64,000 bases of DNA from positions 7,874,001 through 7,938,000 of the forward strand of contig NZ_CP118527.1 in the NCBI RefSeq assembly GCF_028885415.1, read 5' to 3'. The notes under the pieces were generated by a model that saw only the letters and a program-made list of their open reading frames with translations, was not told the origin of the DNA and made no database searches. This DNA is from Streptomyces coeruleorubidus. GTDB taxonomy: Bacteria; Actinomycetota; Actinomycetes; Streptomycetales; Streptomycetaceae. Position numbers and translations under genes: made by a program. Positions 55,936-63,668 of the stretch are shown in pieces. Every line of letters starts with the position of its first letter. The first letter of the stretch is position 1.

Positions 55936-56846
55936 GCGTTCTGGACAGCACCACGACCATCCTCGCGAGCGGTGTCCGGCTGACCGTGCCGCTGGCGTTC
56001 GTCGCCTGCGGTGAGTACCTGGCCGAGCGCGCCGGCACGATGAACATCTCCGTCGAGGCGATGATGCTCGGCGCCGCGTTCACCTCCGTCGCCACCGCCA
56101 GCGCGACCGGCAGCGCCACGACCGGCCTCGCGGTCGGCGTCGTGACCGGACTCGTCATCGGCTTCGTGCACGGCAACCTCTCCCACCGTGCCCAGATCAA
56201 CACCTTCGTCATCGGCCTGGTGCTGAACGCGCTCGTGCTCGGGCTGACGAGCTACCTGATCACGACGGAGCAGTTCGCCTCGCACCAGGTCGGCATGCTG
56301 TCGATCCCGCTGTTGCAGGACATCCCGCTCATCGGCAAGCCGCTGTTCTCCGAACGCTGGCCCGCCTTCCTTCTGATCCTGCTGGTGCCACTCACCTGGT
56401 GGTTGGTGGAGCGCAGCCGCTGGGGCCTGGAACTGCGGGCGGTGGGGGAGAACCCGCAGGCCGCAGACGTCACGGGCATCAAGGTGAACCTGCGGCGCCG
56501 GCAGGCCCTGCTGTGGTGCGGCGCCATGGCCGGTCTCGGCGGCGCCTACCTCGCGGTCGGCGAGGTCGGATCGTTCAACCAGAACATGACCGCCGGGCGC
56601 GGATACATCGTCATCGCCGCGGTGATCTTCGGGGCGTGGCGGCTCGGCCGGACCATGCTCGGCTGCCTGGTCTTCGGCCTCTCCGACGCGATGCGCCTGG
56701 CGCTCCCGGCGCTCGGCGTCACCCTCAACGCCCAACTGCTCGTCGCGGCCCCGTACCTGCTCGCACTGCTCGCGATGCTGCTGTTCACCACCCAGCACCG
56801 GGAACCCGCCGCACTCGGACGGCCCTTCGTGCGCGGGTCGACCTGA
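55932..56846 (+). CDS. ABC transporter permease (BMP/nucleoside type), subunit 2
   Basis: A 304-residue membrane protein with about 8 helices. YLAERAGTMNISVEAMMLG is the hallmark of YufQ-type permeases; ELRAVGENPQAADVTGIKV and GGAYLAVGEVGSFNQNMTAG follow. It is the last gene of the importer; a 98-bp gap follows before the VOC gene. The importer is complete (binding protein, ATPase, two permeases). Confidence 0.95.
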   Translation: MSVLDSTTTILASGVRLTVPLAFVACGEYLAERAGTMNISVEAMMLGAAFTSVATASATGSATTGLAVGVVTGLVIGFVHGNLSHRAQINTFVIGLVLNALVLGLTSYLITTEQFASHQVGMLSIPLLQDIPLIGKPLFSERWPAFLLILLVPLTWWLVERSRWGLELRAVGENPQAADVTGIKVNLRRRQALLWCGAMAGLGGAYLAVGEVGSFNQNMTAGRGYIVIAAVIFGAWRLGRTMLGCLVFGLSDAMRLALPALGVTLNAQLLVAAPYLLALLAMLLFTTQHREPAALGRPFVRGST

Positions 56847-56944
56847 CGGTCTCCGCGCGCACGCGTTGTGTCCGCAGCACATCGACCCGCGGACGCGCCC
56901 AGACCTACGCTCGAAGAAATCACACCACTCACGATGGAGGTACC

Positions 56945-57397
56945 GTGGCCACCGGTCTTACCACGGCCCGCTGGACTCATGTCGCGCTGCCCACCGGCGA
57001 TCTCGACAAGTCGATCGCGTTCTACACCTCGCTGACTCCTCTGGTCGTGGTCGAGCGGTTCAAGGACGCCGACGGCGAGAGCGTCTGGCTCTCCAACGAC
57101 AAGCAGGTAGAGACGCCGTTCGTGCTCGTCCTGGTGTCGTTCAACAAGGACAAGGGCAACCAGCAGGGTCTGCTGCACCCGTTCGCGCACCTCGGCATCG
57201 AGGTGCCGGCACGCGAGGACGTCGACGCGCTCGCGGACCGGGCCCGCGAACTCGGGTGCCTGCACTGGGAGCCCAGGCAGATGCCCGATCCCATCGGCTA
57301 CATCTGCGCTCTGAAGGATCCCGACGGCAACGTCGTCGAGATCTCCCACGACCAGCGGGTCTTCGACACCGTCCGCGAGAAGTGGGGTTCGCACTGA
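56945..57397 (+). CDS. VOC (glyoxalase/dioxygenase) family protein
   Basis: A 150-residue single VOC module. Probable metal ligands are His12 in RWTHVALPTGDLDKSIAFY, His in HPFAHLGIEVPA and Glu in DPDGNVVEISHDQ. This is too small for a two-module extradiol dioxygenase, so it may be a lyase, isomerase or small dioxygenase. GGAGG precedes GTG 56945. The next gene starts inside its end. Confidence 0.88.
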   Translation: MATGLTTARWTHVALPTGDLDKSIAFYTSLTPLVVVERFKDADGESVWLSNDKQVETPFVLVLVSFNKDKGNQQGLLHPFAHLGIEVPAREDVDALADRARELGCLHWEPRQMPDPIGYICALKDPDGNVVEISHDQRVFDTVREKWGSH

Positions 57398-57777
57398 AAG
57401 ACACCCGCGCCGCGGTCGAGGCGTACCTCGCGGCGCTGAACGCGCACGACGCCGACGCCGTGGCCGCCTGCGTGGCCGAGGACTTCGTCAACGAACACAC
57501 GTCGTCGGCGGGAATCAGCCGCAGGGGCCGCGCCGAGTACCGCGCGGCGCTGACCGGGTTCCTCGAGGACTTCGGGGAGCTGCACTACGCACCCGAGCGC
57601 TTCCTCGTCGACGGCGAGTCGGCCGCGGTGCCGTACGTCATGACGTTCCGGATGCGTTCGGCGGGTGACCGTCCCGTGCGCGTCCGCGGGGTCTTCCTGT
57701 TCACCGTCGCCGGTGGTCTCATCACGCGCCGCACGGACTACTGGGACAGCGGCGAGGTGCAGCGGCAGCTCGCCTGA
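57382..57777 (+). CDS. SnoaL-like/NTF2-fold protein
   Basis: A 131-residue NTF2-fold protein: DTRAAVEAYLAALNAHDADA, VAEDFVNEHTSSAGISRRG and the strand GVFLFTVAGGLITRRTDYWD are typical of SnoaL-like polyketide-cyclase/hydrolase relatives. It starts at a GTG inside the end of the VOC gene, a 16-bp overlap implying coupling. The exact reaction is unknown. Confidence 0.82.
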   Translation: MGFALKDTRAAVEAYLAALNAHDADAVAACVAEDFVNEHTSSAGISRRGRAEYRAALTGFLEDFGELHYAPERFLVDGESAAVPYVMTFRMRSAGDRPVRVRGVFLFTVAGGLITRRTDYWDSGEVQRQLA

Positions 57778-57888
57778 CGCCCCCGGCCGGCTGCCCGCGA
57801 CCAGTACCTGAACACCCCGTCCGCCTCTCGTGCGGACGGGGTTCCGGCGTGTCGGCTTCCGGCCTGCGTTTCGCTCTGCATGATGCCG

Positions 57889-57928
57889 TCTCGTATTGCT
57901 TGACAGACTCTGTCTCGCATTGAAAGAT
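57889..57928 (+). promoter_or_regulatory. Promoter with island operator pair D (upstream of FAH-family gene)
   Basis: TCTCGTATTG (57889-57898) abuts a perfect -35 TTGACA (57900-57905); TCTCGCATTG (57913-57922) lies between it and -10-like AAAGAT (57923-57928). The ATG is at 57935, where transcription should begin, so a leaderless message is predicted. Confidence 0.7.
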
Positions 57929-57934
57929 GCCGTC

Positions 57935-58753
57935 ATGCAAGTAGTGACGACACAGGCCGGTCTGGGCCGGATCGAGGACGGGGCTGTCGCCCTGTTGGAC
58001 ACTGCTTTTCCGCACGTCGGCGCGGTCCTCGAACAGGAGGGCTCGTTGCGGTCCCTGGAGTCCTGCGCGGTGCGCCGACGCCTCTCACTGGACGAGGCCA
58101 CGCTCATCGCGCCCCTGGGCCGTCCCCGCGCGGTGTGGGGCGTCGGGCTCAACTACGTGTCGAAGGCGGCCCGGACCGGCCGGGGACTGCCCGAACAGCC
58201 GATCCTGTACCTGGCCGCGTCGTCCGCCGTGCCGGAACCCGGCGCGCGGGTGGTGATCCCGCAGGCCGTGACCGAACCCGACTACGAGGGGGAGATCGCG
58301 GTCGTCGTCGCCCGCCGGCTGCACCAGGCGTCCGAGTCGGAGGTCTGGCCCGCGATCGCCGGCATCACCGCGGCCAACGACATGACGGCGCGTGATGTCA
58401 TGCGCGCCACGGGCACGCCCGCCCTCGCCAAGAGCTACCCGGGTTTCACGCCGCTCGGCCCTTCGCTCCGCACTCCCGACGACCTCGGCGACCGCGACGC
58501 GATCCGCCTACGGACCCGGGTCAACGGTGAACTCCTCCAGGACGACACGAGCGCCGGGATGATCTTCCCGGTCCCCGATCTGCTCAGCAGGCTGTCGTGG
58601 TTCACCGCGCTCGAACCCGGCGACGTCGTCCTCACCGGAACCCCGGCCGGCACCGGCCAGGACCGTGCGTGCTTCCTCGCCGACGGCGACGAGATACGCG
58701 TCGAGGTGGACGGCGTGCTGCCCCTCGTCACCCGCGTGGCGCGTCCCGCGTGA
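57935..58753 (+). CDS. Fumarylacetoacetate hydrolase (FAH) family protein
   Basis: A 272-residue metal-dependent hydrolase/decarboxylase/hydratase of the FAH superfamily. WGVGLNYVSKAARTG is the family signature loop; metal ligands are in YEGEIAVVVARRL (Glu-x-Glu) and ITAANDMTARDVM (Asp), then LGPSLRTPDDLGD and VVLTGTPAGTG. Family members cleave C-C bonds of dioxo acids or act on 2-hydroxy-dienoates, as in ring-cleavage pathways. There is no ribosome-binding site, in line with a leaderless start. First gene of a four-gene set. Confidence 0.9.
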   Translation: MQVVTTQAGLGRIEDGAVALLDTAFPHVGAVLEQEGSLRSLESCAVRRRLSLDEATLIAPLGRPRAVWGVGLNYVSKAARTGRGLPEQPILYLAASSAVPEPGARVVIPQAVTEPDYEGEIAVVVARRLHQASESEVWPAIAGITAANDMTARDVMRATGTPALAKSYPGFTPLGPSLRTPDDLGDRDAIRLRTRVNGELLQDDTSAGMIFPVPDLLSRLSWFTALEPGDVVLTGTPAGTGQDRACFLADGDEIRVEVDGVLPLVTRVARPA

Positions 58754-58827
58754 CGCCTCACCGCGCGACCACCCCGTAGACCAAGCCGGTCAGCCGACCG
58801 TCCCTCACCCCCTGGGAGCCCATAGCG

Positions 58828-59991
58828 ATGTCCAACTCGTCCGAGTCGTCCTACGACCTCGTCCTGGCCGGCGGTACCGTCATCGACCCGGCGTCGGGCA
58901 CCAACGCCCGGCTCGACGTGGCGGTCACCGGTGACCGCATCGCCGCGATAGGGGAGGGGCTGGCGGCCGGCGCGGCCCGCACGATCGACGTCACCGGCTC
59001 CACCGTGCTGCCGGGCCTCGTCGAGGGCCACACCCACATCTTCCAGTACGTCTCCGCCGTCGGCGCCCCGGCCGAGGAGGCCCACCTGCGCCGCGGCGTC
59101 GTCGCGGCGGCCGACGCCGGCACGGCCGGCGCCTCCACCTTCGCGGCCTTCCGCAAGCTGGTGGTCGAGGCGAACCCGCTGCGCATCGTCAACTTCCTCA
59201 ACGTCTCGGTGCTCGGCCTGATCGACTTCCGGTTCGGCGAGCTGCTGAACCCCGACACCCTGGTCCCCGAGGACGCGCTCGCGACCGCCGAGGCCCACCC
59301 CGACATCGTGCGCGGATTCAAGATCCGCCTCTCCGAGGACGTCGTCGGCGAGAACTGGGAGCCGTTGCTGAAGAAGTCCGTGGCGCTGGCCGAACAGGCC
59401 GGTCTCCCGCTGATGCTGCACATCGGCGAGACCGCGGAGCCGCTGCCCGTCGTCCTCGACTACCTGCGCCCCGGCGACATCGTGGCGCACTGCTACACCG
59501 GCAAGCCGCACGGGATCCTAGACGGCGACCGCGTGCAGCCCGCCGTCACCGAGGCCCGGGAGCGCGGCGTGCTGTTCGACTCCGCCCACGGCAAGAGCAA
59601 CCTCAGCTTCGAGGTGGCGCGCCGCGCCATCGCCGACGGATTCCTGCCCGACGTCCTCAGCTCCGACACCAGCGCGCGCAACTGGCGCGGCCCGGTGTTC
59701 GACCTGCTCACCAGCATCTCCAAGCTGGTCGCGCTCGGCGCGCCGCTCGAGGAGTGCATCAGGCGGGCCACCGTCGCGCCGGCCCGGCTGCTCGGGCTCG
59801 ACACCGAGGGCTACGGGCGCCTGGAGGCCGGCGGGCGGGCCGACGTCACGGTCGTCGACTGGACCGACGAGGTCACCCTGCCCGACGCCGCGGGCAACAC
59901 GATCGTCGCGCCGCGCCTGGAACCGACCGTGGTACTGCACGGCGGCACCGAGGTCGACATCGTGCCGTGGCGGGGCCTGCCGTCGGCCTGA
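58828..59991 (+). CDS. Dihydroorotase-like amidohydrolase/deacetylase
   Basis: A 387-residue metallohydrolase of the amidohydrolase superfamily, of the EF0837/amidohydrolase-deacetylase group. Metal ligands: GHTHIFQYVSAVG (HxH), the probable carboxylated Lys in VRGFKIRLSEDV, His in LMLHIGETAEPL, His in DIVAHCYTGKPHG and Asp in VLSSDTSARNW. It would open a cyclic amide or deacylate an intermediate. Follows the FAH gene by 74 bp. Confidence 0.87.
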   Translation: MSNSSESSYDLVLAGGTVIDPASGTNARLDVAVTGDRIAAIGEGLAAGAARTIDVTGSTVLPGLVEGHTHIFQYVSAVGAPAEEAHLRRGVVAAADAGTAGASTFAAFRKLVVEANPLRIVNFLNVSVLGLIDFRFGELLNPDTLVPEDALATAEAHPDIVRGFKIRLSEDVVGENWEPLLKKSVALAEQAGLPLMLHIGETAEPLPVVLDYLRPGDIVAHCYTGKPHGILDGDRVQPAVTEARERGVLFDSAHGKSNLSFEVARRAIADGFLPDVLSSDTSARNWRGPVFDLLTSISKLVALGAPLEECIRRATVAPARLLGLDTEGYGRLEAGGRADVTVVDWTDEVTLPDAAGNTIVAPRLEPTVVLHGGTEVDIVPWRGLPSA

Positions 59992-60022
59992 CACACCCAC
60001 ACATCCCGCCCGGGAGGATCCG

Positions 60023-60796
60023 ATGACCGCTGGTGACGTCCATCTGCTGCGACGCCGGCTGCGTGCGGCCCTGACGGCCGGGGGACCCGCCGTCGGTACG
60101 TTCGTCAAGCTTGCGTCGCCCGACGTGGTGGAACTGGCCGAGGCGGCCGGGTTCGCGTTCGTGGTCGTCGACCTCGAACACTCCACCCTCTCCGAGCGGG
60201 ACGCCGTCGACCTGGTGCGCCACGCGGACGTGTGCGGCCTGCCGGCCCTGGTGCGCGTGCCCGAGGTGGACACCGCCGCCGTCAACCGGCTGCTGGAGGC
60301 CGGGGCGGCGGGAATCCAGCTGTCCATGCTCACTTGCGTTGCCCAGGCCGAGGCACTCGTGGCGGCGACCCGGTTCGCGCCCGCCGGCCGCCGGTCGGTG
60401 AGCCTGGCCAACAGGGCCGCCCGGTTCGGTGCGGTCCCGCCGGCCGGATTCCTGCGAGCCGAGCAGGACGACCCGCCGGTGCTGGTCGGCCAGATCGAGA
60501 CGGCACGGACGGATCCGCTGCCGGATCTCCTCGCCGCTCTCGACGTGTGCTTCGTCGGCAGCACCGACCTCGCGGTCGACCTGGGCCTGCCGGCGGACCC
60601 GGCGGTGCTGCGGGCCGCCGTGGACCGGGTGCGTGACGCCGCCCGTTCCGCCGGGGTGGTGTTCGGCGGCTGGGCGCCGGCCCGGGGCGCCGCGGCCGGC
60701 CTGGGTCTCGGCGACGTCGGCTACCTGGTCGTCGGCTCGGACCTGCAGATGTTGGCGGCCGGCCTGAGAGCGGCCGCCGGAGAGGAAAACCAGTGA
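60023..60796 (+). CDS. HpcH/HpaI family aldolase
   Basis: A 257-residue class II-type aldolase splitting a 2-keto-3-deoxy acid into pyruvate (or oxaloacetate-like) and an aldehyde. AVGTFVKLASPDVVELAEAA is the N-terminal signature with FVVVDLEHSTLSERDAVDL; metal ligands are in GQIETARTDP (Glu) and CFVGSTDLAVDLG (Asp). It overlaps the cupin gene (GTGA). A carbon-chain cleavage step follows ring opening in such pathways. Confidence 0.92.
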   Translation: MTAGDVHLLRRRLRAALTAGGPAVGTFVKLASPDVVELAEAAGFAFVVVDLEHSTLSERDAVDLVRHADVCGLPALVRVPEVDTAAVNRLLEAGAAGIQLSMLTCVAQAEALVAATRFAPAGRRSVSLANRAARFGAVPPAGFLRAEQDDPPVLVGQIETARTDPLPDLLAALDVCFVGSTDLAVDLGLPADPAVLRAAVDRVRDAARSAGVVFGGWAPARGAAAGLGLGDVGYLVVGSDLQMLAAGLRAAAGEENQ

Positions 60797-61149
60797 GCAC
60801 ACGCAACGCAGCGCTGTTCAGCACCGTCGTCAACTGGGACGAGCTGCCGGTGACCCAGGTGCGGCCGGGGGTCCGCCGTCGCGTCTACGCGACGGACGAG
60901 GTGATGATCTGCCACCACGAGCTGGAGGCCGGCATGACGCTCAACCCGCACCGGCACGAGGACTTCGACCAGCTGGTCCATATCGCCGAGGGGCGTGCGA
61001 ACTACTACGTGGACGGTGTCGCGCACGACATGCGCGCCGGATCGTTCCTGCTCGTTCCCCGCGGCAGCGAGCACTACGTGGAGCCGACGGAGACCCCCTG
61101 CGTGAACATCGATTTCTTCGTCCCGCCGCGGGCCGACCTGCTGCCCTGA
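60793..61149 (+). CDS. Cupin-domain protein
   Basis: A 118-residue single-domain cupin. Metal-binding histidines are in GMTLNPHRHEDFDQLVHIAEG (motif 1, HxH) and VPRGSEHYVEP (motif 2). It may be an isomerase, lyase or dioxygenase; no substrate can be inferred. Last gene of the rightward set and closely coupled to the aldolase gene; a strong bidirectional terminator follows. Confidence 0.88.
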   Translation: MSTRNAALFSTVVNWDELPVTQVRPGVRRRVYATDEVMICHHELEAGMTLNPHRHEDFDQLVHIAEGRANYYVDGVAHDMRAGSFLLVPRGSEHYVEPTETPCVNIDFFVPPRADLLP

Positions 61150-61175
61150 CCGACGTACGGGCTTGCCGCGTACGC

Positions 61176-61210
61176 GTCCGGCCCCCACGGGGATCCCGTG
61201 GGGGCCGGAC
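61176..61210. terminator. Strong bidirectional terminator between cupin and IclR genes
   Basis: GTCCGGCCCCCACGG and CCGTGGGGGCCGGAC form a perfect 15-bp stem with a 5-nt loop, between the convergent cupin and iclR genes. Confidence 0.85.
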
Positions 61211-61233
61211 GAACGTGCGGACACCGCGACTGC

Positions 61234-62058
61234 TCAGCCGCCGTTGGGTCCGTCGTCGGAGGTGCCCAGCCGCTGCGACAACGCGCGGGCGGTCTCCAGC
61301 AGTGCCTGGGCCATCGGCGACTTGACGTCGTCGGAGACGGTCGCCGTCGTGCCGACGATCGCCAGCGTTCCGCTGATCGTGTCGCCCTCGAAGATCGGTG
61401 CCGCGACCGTGCGGACCCCGTTGACGGTGGGGGAGTTGACCGACAGACCGTGCTGCCGGATGGCTTCGAGCTCCTCGGCGAGCTCCGACTTGCGGACCGC
61501 GCGCGGCAGCGTCGGTACCTGCTCCGGGGGCAGGAACGCGAGGAAGACGCGTCCCTGCGCCGAGGACGTGAGGTTCAGGCGCGAGCCGACCCGGACGCTG
61601 ATGCGCACCATGTGGTCGGTGTTGTCCACCGAGCGCACCACGGTCGCCGACTCGCCGTCCCAGACCGACAGCACGATCGTCTCGTCGATGCGCCTGACCA
61701 GTTCCTCCATGTACGGCTCGGCGGCGGCGACGATCGGCAGGCCGGCACGGGCGGCCGTGGCGAGCGTGAGCACCTGGGGGCCGAGGGAGTACAGCGACGT
61801 ACGTTCGTCGTACCGCAGCAGGTTCGCCGCCCGCAGTGCCTTCGTGTAGCGGTGCGCGGTCGCCTTGCTCGCCCCGAGACGCGCGGTGATCTCATTGAGG
61901 CTCATGTGCGGCTTGCCGACCGTGAACGAGCCGAGGATCAGCGCCGCACGCTGCACCGTCTGGATGGTCGGCGCTGTCCTGTCCGGGCCGTCCTGCTCGC
62001 CGGTGCCGCGCTGCGCCTTGGTGGGCATGGATTCCTCGCTCCTGTCCTGGTCGGTCAT
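61234..62058 (-). CDS. IclR family transcriptional regulator
   Basis: A 274-residue regulator. The winged HTH is in TIQTVQRAALILGSFTVGKP, then LNEITARLGASKATAHRYTK; the GAF-like IclR effector domain has LTLATAARAGLPIVAAAEPY, MVRISVRVGSRLNLTSSAQG and the C-terminal SGTLAIVGTTATVSDDVKSP. IclR members often repress catabolic genes until a pathway intermediate binds, and use short palindromes. It is the leading candidate for binding the CTCGYAWTG sites in this island. Convergent with the cupin gene. Confidence 0.94.
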   Translation of the reverse strand: MTDQDRSEESMPTKAQRGTGEQDGPDRTAPTIQTVQRAALILGSFTVGKPHMSLNEITARLGASKATAHRYTKALRAANLLRYDERTSLYSLGPQVLTLATAARAGLPIVAAAEPYMEELVRRIDETIVLSVWDGESATVVRSVDNTDHMVRISVRVGSRLNLTSSAQGRVFLAFLPPEQVPTLPRAVRKSELAEELEAIRQHGLSVNSPTVNGVRTVAAPIFEGDTISGTLAIVGTTATVSDDVKSPMAQALLETARALSQRLGTSDDGPNGG

Positions 62059-62153
62059 AAGACATTAAATGAAACGCCGTATCGAATAAAGTAATGGTAA
62101 GGCGGAGTGCAACCGGGCGTGAAGGGTTTCGAGGTTCTCACCCGTGCGCAGCT

Positions 62154-63152
62154 TCACGCATCGGAGGAGTGCCCCGGCGTGATCGAGCGTGCCGGGTCGA
62201 GCAGGGCGGCGATGTGGTTGACGGCCAGGGCCGCTTCGCCGAAGCCGATCGAGATGAGGCTGACCTTGCCGTCGTAGTCGGCGATGTCGCCGGCCGCGAA
62301 GACGCGCTCCCGACTGGTGCGCATCGTGGGGCCGACGAGGATGCGCCGACGGCGCAGCTCCAGCCCCCACTGCTCGATCGGGCCGAGATCGGCGATGAAG
62401 CCGAGCGCGGCCACGACCGACTGGGCGGGCAGGGTGATCCGGTCGCCGTCGGAGCTCGCGACCACGACCTCCGACATCGGCCCGTCACCGGAGATCTTCT
62501 CGACCTCGTAGGGCGTCAGGACCCGCACGGAGGACGCGTGCACCTGCTCGACGGTGCGTTCGTGGGCCCGGAACCGCGTACGCCGGTGCACCAGCGTCAC
62601 CGACGAGGCGATCGGCTCCAGTGACAGCGCCCAGTCGAGCGCGGAGTCCCCGCCGCCGACCACGACGACGTCCTGTCCGGCGAGCTCGTTCAACCGCGGT
62701 ACGAAGTACCGCAGCCCCCGGCCCAGGTACTCGGATCCCACGGGGAGCTCGCGGGGGATGAAGTTGCCGATCCCGCCGCAGACGAGCACCGCGCCCGCGG
62801 TGACCCGTGCACCGGCGTCGGTGGTCGCGACGATGCCCTCGCCCGTGTCGTCCAGCCCGGTCACCCCGTGCCCGAGCAGGTAGGCGGGGTTCCACCGCCC
62901 GGCCTGCTCGGCCAGCCGGTCCACCAGGTCCTGACCGCGGACGGCGGGGAAGCCGGCCACGTCGTAGATGGACTTCTCGGGGTACAGCGCGGCGATCTGG
63001 CCGCCCACTTCGGGCAGCGCGTCGGCGACCGCGACGCTCAGGCCGCGGAAGCCGGCGTAGTACGCGCCGTACAACCCCGTGGGGCCGGCGCCGATGATCA
63101 GCAGGTCGACGCAGACCTCGGGGCCGGTGCCCGTGGCCGGGAGGCCGGTCAC
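62154..63152 (-). CDS. Ferredoxin-NADP+ reductase, thioredoxin-reductase type
   Basis: A 332-residue FAD enzyme of the TrxR-like FNR group. FAD motif: CVDLLIIGAGPTGLYGAYYA; NADPH motif: DVVVVGGGDSALDWALSLEP; C-terminal FAD motif: RVFAAGDIADYDGKVSLISI. There is no CxxC redox pair, which separates it from true thioredoxin reductases. The GTG start overlaps the ferredoxin stop, so the two form an electron-transfer chain, probably for the Rieske oxygenase. Confidence 0.93.
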   Translation of the reverse strand: MTGLPATGTGPEVCVDLLIIGAGPTGLYGAYYAGFRGLSVAVADALPEVGGQIAALYPEKSIYDVAGFPAVRGQDLVDRLAEQAGRWNPAYLLGHGVTGLDDTGEGIVATTDAGARVTAGAVLVCGGIGNFIPRELPVGSEYLGRGLRYFVPRLNELAGQDVVVVGGGDSALDWALSLEPIASSVTLVHRRTRFRAHERTVEQVHASSVRVLTPYEVEKISGDGPMSEVVVASSDGDRITLPAQSVVAALGFIADLGPIEQWGLELRRRRILVGPTMRTSRERVFAAGDIADYDGKVSLISIGFGEAALAVNHIAALLDPARSITPGHSSDA

Positions 63153-63463
63153 GCGCCCACCTCCGGGTGGTCGTGGCCGGCCTTGCCGACCTTGCGTGCC
63201 CCGCCGGGCGAGCCGAGCGGTTCGATGCCGAGGGTGAAGAACTCGGCGTTGATGCGCTCGAACTGCTTGCTCTCCTCCGGCAGGTCCTCGTGGTGGAAGA
63301 TCGAGATCTGCGGGCAGACGGGTTCGCAGCGCCCGCACTCGACACATTCGTCGGGCTGGATGTAGAGCATCCGGTCGCCCTCGTAGATGCAGTCGGCCGG
63401 GCACTCCTCCATGCACGACTTGTCCATGACGTCGATGCAGGCCTGCGTGATGACGTACGGCAC
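63149..63463 (-). CDS. [3Fe-4S][4Fe-4S] ferredoxin (FdxA-like)
   Basis: A 104-residue seven-iron-type ferredoxin: VITQACIDVMDKSCMEECPA with the first cluster cysteines, DCIYEG, and the second motif DECVECGRCEPVCPQISIF. The helical tail (EESKQFERINAEFFTLG) is typical of actinobacterial FdxA. I prefer the GTG at 63463 (VPYVIT) because relatives begin at this residue; an ATG at 63496 would add eleven residues and run into the operator. First gene of a two-gene transcript with the reductase. Confidence 0.9.
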   Translation of the reverse strand: MPYVITQACIDVMDKSCMEECPADCIYEGDRMLYIQPDECVECGRCEPVCPQISIFHHEDLPEESKQFERINAEFFTLGIEPLGSPGGARKVGKAGHDHPEVGA

Positions 63464-63492
63464 GAGCTTGTTGCCCTTCACACGGTCGCACA

Positions 63493-63615
63493 GCATGCGA
63501 GACGGTGTATTTCAATGTGGAACAGGATGATGGCGGTGCCCGGCCGGGGTGTCAACCGCGAGACGAATGCTTGACACCTTGAGAATGCTGGGGGACTCTG
63601 ATGCGACATACGAGA
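63493..63615. promoter_or_regulatory. Divergent promoter with island operators E and F
   Basis: On the minus strand TCTCGCATGC (63493-63502) lies near the ferredoxin start, and TCTCGTATGT (63606-63615) is just downstream of the rightward promoter, whose -35 TTGACA is at 63571-63576 and -10-like GACTCT at 63594-63599. CGAGACGAATGC (63559-63570) is a third, weaker relative. Confidence 0.55.
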
Positions 63616-63668
63616 TGGCGTCTCACAGCACGCCACTCGGGTCGGGACTTGTGAGAGGCAAACTCCCC

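Noticed and set aside
62059..62100. Autoregulatory copy of the island motif upstream of iclR
   Set aside because: The AT-rich promoter region contains CGCCGTATCGAAT but no CTCGYAWTG match, so autoregulation by this motif is not supported.
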